Positions 1 to 5,911 of a stretch of 5,912 nt of DNA are shown one piece after another. Where the stretch lies: the NCBI GenBank assembly GCA_021442965.1, contig JABUUX010000057.1, positions 1 through 5,912 on the forward strand, given 5' to 3'. The DNA comes from Treponema sp. GTDB lineage: Bacteria; Spirochaetota; Spirochaetia; Treponematales; Treponemataceae. The translations under genes and the position numbers were made by a program. The notes beneath the pieces are model-generated. The model worked only from the letters and a program-made list of their open reading frames with translations. It searched no databases and was not told the origin of the DNA. The first letter of the stretch is position 1, and every line of letters starts with the position of its first letter.

Positions 1-78
1 AATTACAATATTAACGTTCGGGATGAAAATGAAAAACTTGTTGCTGTAGTAAATGTTACAGGAATGAGGGTAGGCTGA
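1..78 (+). CDS. C-terminal end of a probable PaaI-type hotdog thioesterase (partial)
   Basis: An open frame runs from the first base to a TGA at 76-78, giving 25 residues; the start lies outside the window. The visible tail (NYNINVRDENEKLVAVVNVTGMRVG) has the pattern of the last beta strands of PaaI/thioesterase-superfamily hotdog proteins: a strand of the type 'Y-x-[IV]-x-V-x-[DN]', a turn, then 'LVA-x-[FV]-x-x-[GT]-x-x-x-R'. Proteins of this family hydrolyse acyl-CoA thioesters in the cytoplasm. The active-site region is outside the window, so only the fold is suggested and no substrate can be named. The frame is followed by a plausible terminator beginning about 22 bases after the stop, which supports this being a real gene end. 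The family call rests on a short match from memory and is tentative. Confidence 0.5.
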   Translation, partial: NYNINVRDENEKLVAVVNVTGMRVG

Positions 79-99
79 TTTTTAAATTAAAAATCATAT

Positions 100-152
100 A
101 AAAAAGGCTGCCCCAGAAGTTTTAGAATTTACAAGGACAGCCCGTTTTTTTT
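100..152. terminator. Bidirectional rho-independent terminator
   Basis: Arms ggctgccc (106-113) and ggacagcc (135-142) form an 8-bp stem around a 21-base loop. It is flanked by six A's on the left (100-105) and eight T's on the right (145-152). The plus-strand RNA has one C-A mismatch in the stem. In the minus-strand RNA the same position is a G-U wobble, and further G-U pairs can extend the stem at both ends, so the hairpin is better in the minus direction. It lies between two convergent gene ends: the plus-strand gene ending at 78 and the minus-strand licheninase ending at 158. It could serve both. Confidence 0.85.
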
Positions 153-157
153 AGGAA

Positions 158-940
158 TTATTTTGGTGTATATTTTATGTAATCGTAGTAGGCGTATTTT
201 TCACCATAGTAATTGAAGTGATTGAGCCATGAATCAACACCAGTTCCTGGCCACAGGTTACACATAATCTGCATTGGATGACTTGGCATTTTCTTTCCGT
301 AAGGTGAGTTTAGTCCTGTATTATTTACACCCCACTTCCATTTTCCGTCAACGTACCAGTTTATGTATCCGTTACCGTATTCAATTGCGTATTTGTGATA
401 TCCCTGGCTTGCATCAAATCCTAAATCAATTACCTTTTCGTTATTTGCTACTCCGTCTACATAATAATTGAACTGAACTTTTCTTGTATCTTTCCCAAGT
501 ATTTCAACATCAATTTCATCCCACGGATTTCCTGTGTAAAGAAAGAATGATGTTACAAGACCGTCCCCTTTGGCAGCAATCATATTTGTTTCAAAAGTAC
601 CGTATGAGAATGTATTGTTTGTCCGGTATTCCCCTGATGAGTATGGCTTTCCATGGCTCCACTGATTGTTCAGTTTGATGACCATCTGTCCGTTTTGGAA
701 ATATACGTTGTTTGGTGTCCAACCACAGTTAAACATTCCGCCGTTTGTCCAGTCAGCTTTGTTGAATGTACCGGTGTTATAATAATCAAGTGAGTCCCAC
801 AATCCCCAGTTCTGAACATAACGGGCGCTGTCTGCTTCATTTGTTACTTCATTTGAATCAACATTTGATATTTGATTACAGCCGGTAAACACAAAAAGTG
901 CCAGACCTGCAGCCAGAAAAATTGATAAAGCTTTTTTCAT
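158..940 (-). CDS. Lipoprotein beta-1,3-1,4-glucanase (licheninase), glycoside hydrolase family 16
   Basis: Predicted licheninase (EC 3.2.1.73) that cleaves mixed-linkage beta-glucans such as lichenan and cereal beta-glucan, acting outside the cytoplasm. The frame opens at 994, but I choose the ATG at 940 (260 aa). It has a GGGGG ribosome-binding site 5 bases upstream and starts an MKK signal peptide with a hydrophobic stretch and a lipobox-like FTGC (Cys21). The mature enzyme follows a short polar linker. The GH16 active site is DEIDVEILG (residues 141-149), with Glu142 as nucleophile, Asp144 as helper and Glu146 as acid/base. Other family segments are NGGMFNC near 66-72, the long stretch GKDTRKVQFNYY near 149-160, and NLWPGTGVDSWL near 228-239. 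These match the Bacillus/Paenibacillus enzymes in order, so it is not circularly permuted like the Fibrobacter enzyme. The cysteine partnering the MFNC cysteine in Bacillus enzymes appears to be Ser102, so that disulfide is missing. Phe at lipobox -3 is unusual but tolerated in spirochaetes. It is transcribed alone, divergently from the polymerase, and ends at a terminator. Confidence 0.95.
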   Translation of the reverse strand: MKKALSIFLAAGLALFVFTGCNQISNVDSNEVTNEADSARYVQNWGLWDSLDYYNTGTFNKADWTNGGMFNCGWTPNNVYFQNGQMVIKLNNQWSHGKPYSSGEYRTNNTFSYGTFETNMIAAKGDGLVTSFFLYTGNPWDEIDVEILGKDTRKVQFNYYVDGVANNEKVIDLGFDASQGYHKYAIEYGNGYINWYVDGKWKWGVNNTGLNSPYGKKMPSHPMQIMCNLWPGTGVDSWLNHFNYYGEKYAYYDYIKYTPK

Positions 941-945
941 TTTAG

Positions 946-950
946 CCCCC
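946..950 (-). promoter_or_regulatory. Ribosome-binding site that fixes the licheninase start
   Basis: Minus-strand GGGGG lies 5 bases upstream of the ATG at 940. The longer in-frame candidates (ATG at 952 and the frame opening at 994) lack such a purine run at a useful distance, and they would put extra charged residues ahead of the lipoprotein signal peptide. This favours 940 as the start. Confidence 0.6.
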
Positions 951-1096
951 ATTTTGTTATTTTGTTTTTTTATAGGTGATTTACCCGAGCTCAAGGTATT
1001 TTCAGAATAAAGGGAGTTTTTTTTATGGAATATTAAAATATTTTGAATTTTATCACTTTTTTTGGTGGTTTTTCATTTTTTTATATTCCAGATAAT

Positions 1097-1107
1097 TACT
1101 ATACAAA
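1097..1107. repeat. 11-bp direct repeat, upstream copy
   Basis: TACTATACAAA occurs here and again exactly 57 bases downstream at 1154-1164. This copy lies about 20 bases upstream of the polymerase -35 element. The match ends on both sides, so it is an exact 11-mer. In sequence this A/T-rich a chance match is possible, but its placement around a promoter makes a regulator-binding site conceivable. Confidence 0.4.
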
Positions 1108-1125
1108 AACAAGTATTTTTTTTGC

Positions 1126-1154
1126 TTGACTTTTGCCTTATATGGTTTTATTAT
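1126..1154 (+). promoter_or_regulatory. Sigma-70-like promoter of the polymerase operon
   Basis: TTGACT at 1126-1131 and TATTAT at 1149-1154 are separated by 17 bases, a near-consensus sigma-70 arrangement, with A/T-rich sequence upstream. A second possible -10, TATACT at 1152-1157, overlaps but would give a 20-base spacer. The expected transcription start (about 1160-1164) falls at or within a few bases of the ATG at 1164, so the messenger would be leaderless or nearly so. I see no recognisable LexA box here. The remainder of the divergent gap (941-1125) has only A/T-rich sequence and no convincing promoter for the licheninase. Confidence 0.65.
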
Positions 1155-1164
1155 ACTATACAAA
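1154..1164. repeat. 11-bp direct repeat, copy between -10 and start codon
   Basis: This is the second exact copy of TACTATACAAA. It runs from the last base of the -10 element to the first base of the polymerase ATG and therefore covers the predicted transcription start. A protein bound here would block initiation; that role is inference only. Confidence 0.4.
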
Positions 1165-2642
1165 TGAATGAGTTAAGGTGTTATACTGCTATTGATTTGA
1201 AAAGTTTTTATGCCTCCGTAGAGTGTGTAAGCCGAGGATTGGATCCACTGACAACAAATCTTGTTGTTGCCGATGCTTCGCGAAGTGATAAAACAATCTG
1301 TCTTGCTGTTACTCCTTCTCTTAAAGCTCTTGGAATTTCGGGTCGGCCGCGTCTTTTTGAAGTAAAACAGAAAATTAAAGAAATAAATGAAACGACCTGG
1401 CCTCCGGTGGAATATATTACGGCCCCTCCCAGAATGGCAAAATATATAGAGGTTAGTTCCGAAGTTTATGAAACATATCTTAACTTTGTTGCTTCTGAGG
1501 ATGTTCATGTTTATTCCATTGATGAAGTTTTTATTGATATTTCAGGATATCTGACTCTTTATAACTGTACGGCTCGAGAACTTGTTATGAAAATGATTCA
1601 AAAAGTCCTTTCCAAAACCGGAATTACAGCTACAGCAGGAATAGGCCCGAATATGTATCTTGCTAAGGTAGCTATGGATATAGTTGCAAAACATATTCCT
1701 CCAGATAAGGATGGAGTCCGTATTGCAGAACTTGATGAAAGAACTTACCGTAAAACTTTGTGGACACATACTCCTATTACAGATTTTTGGAGAATTGGTG
1801 AGGGGACTGCCAGAAGGCTTGAGAAGTACGATATTTATACTATGGGGGATATTGCAAGATGTTCGGTAGGAAAGAAAAATGAATGTTATAACGAAGATAT
1901 TTTATATAAGGAGTTTGGTATAAATGCTGAGCTTTTAATAGATCATGCATGGGGGTTTGAAAACTGCAGAATCAGTGATATAAAAGCTTACCGGCCAAAG
2001 AATCACAGCCTTAGTAATGGTCAGGTGCTTCCACATGCGTATACTTATGAAAATACAAAAATAGTGGTAAAAGAAATGGCAGAAGAGCTGGCTTTAAGGC
2101 TTGTACAAAAAAAACTTGTTACCAATCAGATTTTCATTTCTTTGGGTTATGATATTTCTAATTTAAAAAATACGGGCATTCGTTCTGATTATGACAGTCT
2201 TTGTAATTGTAAAATTGAAACCAATTTTTATGGGCAGCAGGTTCCTGGAACTGCAGGTGGAAGAGGTGTTTTTAATTTTTGGACTAGTTCTACAAAACTT
2301 ATTTCTTCAATGTCTGAAAAAATTCTGGAACGAATAACTCAGAATAAAAATTTTCTTGTAAGACGTATAAATATATGTGCCTTGAACATCCTTTCAGAAG
2401 ATAAGGCAAATAAACTTGAAAGTGAAAAGATAACACAGCCGGATCTTTTTGGTGAATTTGATAAAGCAAAAATATATGAAGAATATCTCCGGCATGAGCT
2501 TCAGAAAGAAAAATCTGTGCAGGAGTCGGTTTTGGAAATGAAGCACAAATATGGTAAAAATGCAATTTTTAAGTGTATGGATTTGCAGTCTGAAGCTACA
2601 ACAATACTCCGTAACCAGCAGATAGGGGGGCATAAGGCATAA
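1164..2642 (+). CDS. Y-family (UmuC/ImpB-like) translesion DNA polymerase, clostridial type
   Basis: Predicted error-prone DNA polymerase that copies across damaged template in the cytoplasm. A TTG-initiated frame opens at 1062, but I choose the ATG at 1164 (492 aa): the conserved palm begins almost at once, the upstream translation is hydrophobic nonsense, and the promoter lies inside it. Palm motifs are AIDLKSFYASVE (residues 9-20), with metal-binding Asp11 and likely steric-gate Tyr16, and SIDEVFIDIS (118-127), with catalytic Asp120 and Glu121. ATAGIGPNMYLAKVAMD (156-172) continues the palm. A helix-hairpin-helix-like stretch, FWRIGEGTARRLEKYDI (208-224), and a little-finger domain (about 280-410) follow. 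QPDLFG (425-430) fits a pentameric beta-clamp-binding motif, so recruitment by the sliding clamp is expected. The tail, including RNQQIGGHKA at the very end, is the conserved ending of the Firmicutes branch related to UvrX/YqjW rather than of DinB or E. coli UmuC. All catalytic residues are present, so it should be active. No ribosome-binding site precedes the ATG. It is followed after 5 bases by a YolD-like gene, a pairing familiar from Firmicutes. Confidence 0.93.
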   Translation: MNELRCYTAIDLKSFYASVECVSRGLDPLTTNLVVADASRSDKTICLAVTPSLKALGISGRPRLFEVKQKIKEINETTWPPVEYITAPPRMAKYIEVSSEVYETYLNFVASEDVHVYSIDEVFIDISGYLTLYNCTARELVMKMIQKVLSKTGITATAGIGPNMYLAKVAMDIVAKHIPPDKDGVRIAELDERTYRKTLWTHTPITDFWRIGEGTARRLEKYDIYTMGDIARCSVGKKNECYNEDILYKEFGINAELLIDHAWGFENCRISDIKAYRPKNHSLSNGQVLPHAYTYENTKIVVKEMAEELALRLVQKKLVTNQIFISLGYDISNLKNTGIRSDYDSLCNCKIETNFYGQQVPGTAGGRGVFNFWTSSTKLISSMSEKILERITQNKNFLVRRINICALNILSEDKANKLESEKITQPDLFGEFDKAKIYEEYLRHELQKEKSVQESVLEMKHKYGKNAIFKCMDLQSEATTILRNQQIGGHKA

Positions 2643-2647
2643 GTTTT

Positions 2648-2857
2648 ATGAAGAGTGATTATGAAGATTTGATTGAGTTACCACATCATGTTTCTGAAAC
2701 ACATCCTCTACTTACTATGGAACAGCGTGCGGCTCAGTTTATGCCCTTTGCGGCACTTTCAGGCTTTTCTGAAGCAATAGAAAAAACTGACGAAAGGGTT
2801 ACTGATAATGCCATTGATGCTGAAAAGGGCAGAATTGTGTTTTATGATTCAGAATGA
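2648..2857 (+). CDS. Short YolD-like protein, polymerase partner
   Basis: A 69-residue protein starting 5 bases after the polymerase stop, so the two are surely co-transcribed and probably translationally coupled; an AAGG at 2633-2636 could serve as a weak ribosome-binding site. Its segments YEDLIELPHHVS (residues 5-16) and RAAQFMPFAALSGF (27-40) match the conserved N-terminal half of the YolD-like proteins that follow Y-family polymerases in Clostridia and Bacillus. Their biochemical role is not established; co-location suggests an accessory or regulatory partner of the polymerase. Family members as I remember them are about 110-130 residues, with a C-terminal beta-rich part. That part is absent here: after residue 50 the similarity fades and the frame stops inside the end of the convergent permease gene. 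It may be a truncated gene or a natural short form. No signal peptide or membrane segment is visible. Confidence 0.75.
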   Translation: MKSDYEDLIELPHHVSETHPLLTMEQRAAQFMPFAALSGFSEAIEKTDERVTDNAIDAEKGRIVFYDSE

Positions 2858-4798
2858 AAATTCATTCTCAACAATCTCAGCTAGAGTATAATCTTCAGTG
2901 AAGAATTCATTTTGCTCAATAATAGCATTTTTTGATTCAGAGAAAACTTTAATGTCATTATATGCGACAGGTGCATATGTAACGCCAAGTAATACAATAA
3001 TTTGAGCAATGAAGAAGGGAACCATTCCCTTAATGACTTTAGGCATTGGTTTATTAAAGGCATAAGAAGAAATGAAAAGATCCATTCCTACAGGTGGTGT
3101 AAGAAATCCAATGGAAAGATTTAAAAGAAAAATAACAGCAGAATGAACAGGACTTATTCCAAATGATTCAGCAATTGGAAGAAGAAGTGGGGAAACAATA
3201 AGAATGGCGCTGAACATATCCATAATACACCCAATAATCAAAAGAAAAATATTCATAAGAATTAGAAACAAATATTTAGAATGAATAAAACGGCTTATGA
3301 ATTCTGTAAGAATATATGGAATGTTTGCATCAAGCATAAAGTATGAAATACCACTGGCAGCTCCAAGAATAAAGAGAACACCACCTGATACAGGAATACT
3401 GTCTGAGATAACATCAATTGATTTTTTTATGGTAAAATCTTTTCTTATAAATGTAGAAACAATAAAGGCATAGATTACTGAAAATGCAGATACTTCAAAA
3501 AGATCAAAAATTCCTGCAAAGTAAAAAATACAAATAAGAACGGGCATTAAAAGTTCAGGGATACAATGAAAAAGGGAAATGCCAATTTCTTTGATTGAAA
3601 ATTTTGGCCGGTTTTTTTGCTGATCAAAAAAGAATCCCATAGCAATCATTGAAAGTGCCATAAGAAGCCCTGGGATAAGAGAGCCTTTAAATAATTCGAT
3701 TACATCAACAGAAAAATAATTTGTAGAGGCATACATAATTATTGCAGCACTAGGTGGAAATAAAAGTCCTATGGCACCACTGGAGGTAACCAGGCTTTCG
3801 GCTTTATCTTTATCATAGCCTGTTCCTGTAAGAACAACCGTTAACAGTCCGCCTAAAGCAAGTATTGTAACTCCGGAAACTCCTGTAAAAGTACTGAAAA
3901 AAGTTGTAACTATTACAGCTGCAACAACAGTTCCTCCTCTGAACCAGCCAAAAAGACTTTTAAAAACATCTACATAACGTCGTCCCGCACTGGATTGGGA
4001 AAGAATATATCCTGCTATAGTAAATAAGGGAATTGCAGCAATGTTTCTGTCTGTAAGAATTCTATAAGTTTCAATTGGAATTTGGTCAACGTATCCTCCG
4101 CTTTGAGAGAATAAAATAAAAGAAATTCCACCTAAAACCAAAAAAAGAGGAAGACCTAGAAAAGCAAGAAAAATAAAGAAAATAACAAAAATCCAAACTG
4201 CAGCATGTGTAAAAGAAATCCACCAGTCATTTATTGCAAAAAGAAAAGGAAAATCTTCTATACCAAAAAGATAATATAGAATTCCTGTAATGGAACTTTG
4301 AGAAGCAAAGAATGCTATAAATAGTCCAATAAATGTTGAAATCCAGGACAATGAAGGTTTACTGCTTTTTTTTATGTGGTTTATAGTTTCCATAATAATC
4401 ATGGAAAGGTAACAAACTGGGAGAAATGAAAAAAAGATTTTTACACTTAATCCCCAGAATTTATCAGTAAACTGAAGTTTATTTGAAAGCTGACAGATAC
4501 AAGCTAAAAATAAAGAGGTTAAAACAAAAATAGTAACAGAATTTAAAACTTCTTTCGCAATTTTTTGAAACCATAATGGAAATTTATCAGTAAATGATGC
4601 AAGATTTAGATGACGTTCTTCCCGCCATGTAATAATACCTGCAATACAGGAAAAAAAGAAAACAAAGTTCAGTACTGCAACATCTGAACCCGGAACCGGA
4701 ATTTTTAAAACTCCCTGAAAAAATTTAAGGAGGAGAGGTAAAAGTGCAAGAATCCCAACAAGTGCAACTGCAATCCGGTCCACAAATTTTTTCAGCAT
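2849..4798 (-). CDS. TRAP transporter fused permease (small DctQ + large DctM subunits)
   Basis: A 649-residue inner-membrane protein combining the two TRAP permease subunits, which use an ion gradient to import a solute delivered by the binding protein. Residues 1-145 are the DctQ part, with about four membrane segments (near 10-27, 40-57, 87-106, 119-138) and the conserved-looking TWREERHLNLA (57-67). A linking segment with an extra hydrophobic helix (about 152-176) leads into DctM from about 200. DctM hallmarks are IPLFTIAGYILSQSS (256-270), STFTGVSGVTILALGG (302-317), SGAIGLLFPPSAAIIMYA (340-357), GCIMDMFSAILIVSPLLLPI (523-542) and SIGFLTPPVGMDLF (562-575). The ATG at 4798 has GGAG 6 bases upstream, inside the last codons of the binding-protein gene; the gap between the two genes is one base, so coupling is likely. 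After the last helix (about 593-608) there is an acidic, hydrophilic tail of about 40 residues, longer than I expect for DctM. The gene end overlaps the convergent YolD-like gene by 9 bases. Fused QM permeases are known in Haemophilus SiaT and in treponemal TPAT operons. Confidence 0.95.
   Translation of the reverse strand: MLKKFVDRIAVALVGILALLPLLLKFFQGVLKIPVPGSDVAVLNFVFFFSCIAGIITWREERHLNLASFTDKFPLWFQKIAKEVLNSVTIFVLTSLFLACICQLSNKLQFTDKFWGLSVKIFFSFLPVCYLSMIIMETINHIKKSSKPSLSWISTFIGLFIAFFASQSSITGILYYLFGIEDFPFLFAINDWWISFTHAAVWIFVIFFIFLAFLGLPLFLVLGGISFILFSQSGGYVDQIPIETYRILTDRNIAAIPLFTIAGYILSQSSAGRRYVDVFKSLFGWFRGGTVVAAVIVTTFFSTFTGVSGVTILALGGLLTVVLTGTGYDKDKAESLVTSSGAIGLLFPPSAAIIMYASTNYFSVDVIELFKGSLIPGLLMALSMIAMGFFFDQQKNRPKFSIKEIGISLFHCIPELLMPVLICIFYFAGIFDLFEVSAFSVIYAFIVSTFIRKDFTIKKSIDVISDSIPVSGGVLFILGAASGISYFMLDANIPYILTEFISRFIHSKYLFLILMNIFLLIIGCIMDMFSAILIVSPLLLPIAESFGISPVHSAVIFLLNLSIGFLTPPVGMDLFISSYAFNKPMPKVIKGMVPFFIAQIIVLLGVTYAPVAYNDIKVFSESKNAIIEQNEFFTEDYTLAEIVENEFSF
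2851..2868. repeat. Small inverted repeat at the convergent gene ends
   Basis: agaatga (2851-2857) and tcattct (2862-2868) form a perfect 7-bp A/T-rich stem with a 4-base loop. It lies at the overlap of the YolD-like stop codon (2855-2857) and the permease stop codon (2849-2851). There is no T run on either side, so it is not a convincing intrinsic terminator, yet no better terminator is visible for either convergent operon inside the window. Confidence 0.4.
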
Positions 4799-4799
4799 T

Positions 4800-5825
4800 T
4801 TATTCTCCGCGATACTCTTTTAATACCTTTTGAATCTGATTATAAAATTCCTGATCCATAAGACCTGTTTTAGTCATAGCTTTAGCATCACCCTTTAACG
4901 TCTCTTCAAAAACTTTATATTCTGCCGCTGTAGGTGTTATTATAGTACAACCACCTTCTTCACAAAGTTTCAGGTATTCTTTATCTGCATTTTTCTGTTC
5001 TTCAAGAAAAACTTTTTCAGCATCTTTTACAGCTTTTATCATGGATTTTTTTTCAGCATCTGTAAACGAATTCCATGTTTTTTCATTAATTACAAAAGAT
5101 GCTACAACTGGACAAATAGGTACATTAAGAATGTATGGCAATGATTTATAATACTGTCCTGCGTAAGCATACATTGGAATGGTATAAAAACCTTCAACTC
5201 CCCCGGGTGTTTTCATACTCTGAAGAAGTTTATCAGGTGCTACATCTTCTGTTCTGAAACCCGCGGCTTTAAAAGTATCCGAAAGCGTAGAAAGTCCCAT
5301 TCCGCCAACGGAAAGTTTTTGCGTTTTTAAGTCCTCGGGAGTATGAACCGGTTTTTTAGTATAAAAATATGCCCATCCAACACTGAAAGTACCTAGAAGA
5401 TAATAACCTCTTTTAGAAAGTGCCTTCTGAATTTTATCTTCAAAAGTGTCATAGATTAAATCAACTTCTTCCTGGTTTCTAAAAAGAAAAGGTGCACAGG
5501 TTGTAAAAATATCGGTTTCCGGAGCCAATGCTGCAATACCTATGTTTGTAAAAATAGCACCATCTATTGGAGCTTTTTGTCCAGGACGTATGGAATTAAG
5601 TTTTGTAATAACACCAGTCTCTCCGCCCATTGCTGTTGCATTCATAAATTGCATTTTTACTTTTCCGTTTGTAGCTTTTGCCCATTCTTGAGACAGTTTC
5701 TTAGCTTCAACATCCCAAACAGAACGGGAAGGTGCAATCGTTGCAATTTTTAACTGCTGAGCATGAATAGAAAAAAATAGAAATGAAAACAGAATGAGAA
5801 AAAAAGATTTTTTATTTTTTATCAT
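4800..5825 (-). CDS. TRAP transporter periplasmic substrate-binding protein (DctP family, TPAT/TatP-like)
   Basis: A 341-residue exported solute-binding protein that would hand its ligand to the fused permease encoded one base downstream. The ATG at 5825 has AGGAG 8 bases upstream and starts a signal peptide: Lys-rich, then a Phe/Leu core, with probable cleavage after Ala22. No lipobox cysteine is seen. The mature start QLKIATIAPSRSVWD (24-38), followed by KLSQEWAKATNGKVKMQF (43-60), TAMGGE (64-69), APFLFRNQEEVD (111-122), VHTPEDLKTQKLSVGG (160-175) and TPGGVEGFYTIPMYAYA (206-222), matches the DctP fold. In typical DctP proteins the segment after PEDLK reads K-[IL]-R-V, and that arginine grips the substrate carboxylate. 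Here it reads KLSV, with Ser172 in its place, so a non-carboxylate ligand is plausible. The overall style recalls the treponemal TatP branch (Tp0957 type), whose ligand is not firmly known. Cys288 and Cys293 could form a small disulfide loop. The promoter lies outside the window. Confidence 0.92.
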   Translation of the reverse strand: MIKNKKSFFLILFSFLFFSIHAQQLKIATIAPSRSVWDVEAKKLSQEWAKATNGKVKMQFMNATAMGGETGVITKLNSIRPGQKAPIDGAIFTNIGIAALAPETDIFTTCAPFLFRNQEEVDLIYDTFEDKIQKALSKRGYYLLGTFSVGWAYFYTKKPVHTPEDLKTQKLSVGGMGLSTLSDTFKAAGFRTEDVAPDKLLQSMKTPGGVEGFYTIPMYAYAGQYYKSLPYILNVPICPVVASFVINEKTWNSFTDAEKKSMIKAVKDAEKVFLEEQKNADKEYLKLCEEGGCTIITPTAAEYKVFEETLKGDAKAMTKTGLMDQEFYNQIQKVLKEYRGE

Positions 5826-5833
5826 GTTTTATA

Positions 5834-5838
5834 CTCCT
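5834..5838 (-). promoter_or_regulatory. Ribosome-binding site of the TRAP binding protein
   Basis: A strong minus-strand AGGAG sits 8 bases before the ATG at 5825. The 35 bases between the preceding stop (5861-5863) and this start hold no clear promoter, which is consistent with the gene being internal to a longer minus-strand operon. Confidence 0.75.
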
Positions 5839-5860
5839 AAAATTATTCAAAAACTGGAGA

Positions 5861-5911
5861 TTACCATTCAATGAAAAAATTGTTTTTATTGTCTAAAAGA
5901 TGTTTTGCTTT
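5861..5911 (-). CDS. Possible C-terminal end of an upstream operon gene (TatT-like?), partial
   Basis: Reading the minus strand from the window edge, the frame entering at 5911 gives 16 residues (KAKHLLDNKNNFFIEW) before TAA at 5861-5863, 35 bases ahead of the TRAP binding-protein start. The other two minus frames stop sooner (27 and 18 bases in). The peptide could be the end of a helical protein. In treponemal TPAT operons the gene just before the binding protein encodes TatT, a TPR-type lipoprotein, so that is the best guess by position. The fragment itself is far too short to identify a family. Confidence 0.35.
   Translation of the reverse strand, partial: KAKHLLDNKNNFFIEW

Noticed and set aside
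941..994. Longer start for the licheninase
   Set aside because: It would place a charged stretch ahead of a standard lipoprotein signal peptide and lacks a ribosome-binding site; the ATG at 940 has one.
961..1000. Licheninase promoter using minus-strand TATAAA near 970-975
   Set aside because: The -10-like hexamer is fair, but the only -35 candidates are at poor spacing (TTGAGC at 14 bases) or a poor match, so it is not supportable from sequence alone.
1062..1163. N-terminal extension of the polymerase frame from a TTG codon
   Set aside because: The extra 34 residues are Phe/Ile-rich translation of A/T-rich intergenic DNA and contain the promoter. The conserved palm begins right after the ATG at 1164.
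1120..1190. LexA/SOS box upstream of the polymerase
   Set aside because: No CTGT-N8-ACAG, CGAAC-N4-GTTCG or TTTG-N5-CAAA type palindrome is present near the promoter.
1542..1769. Small antisense and alternate-frame ORFs within the polymerase, licheninase and permease genes
   Set aside because: They lie fully inside well-supported genes in other frames, show no recognisable domains, and have compositions typical of shadow frames.
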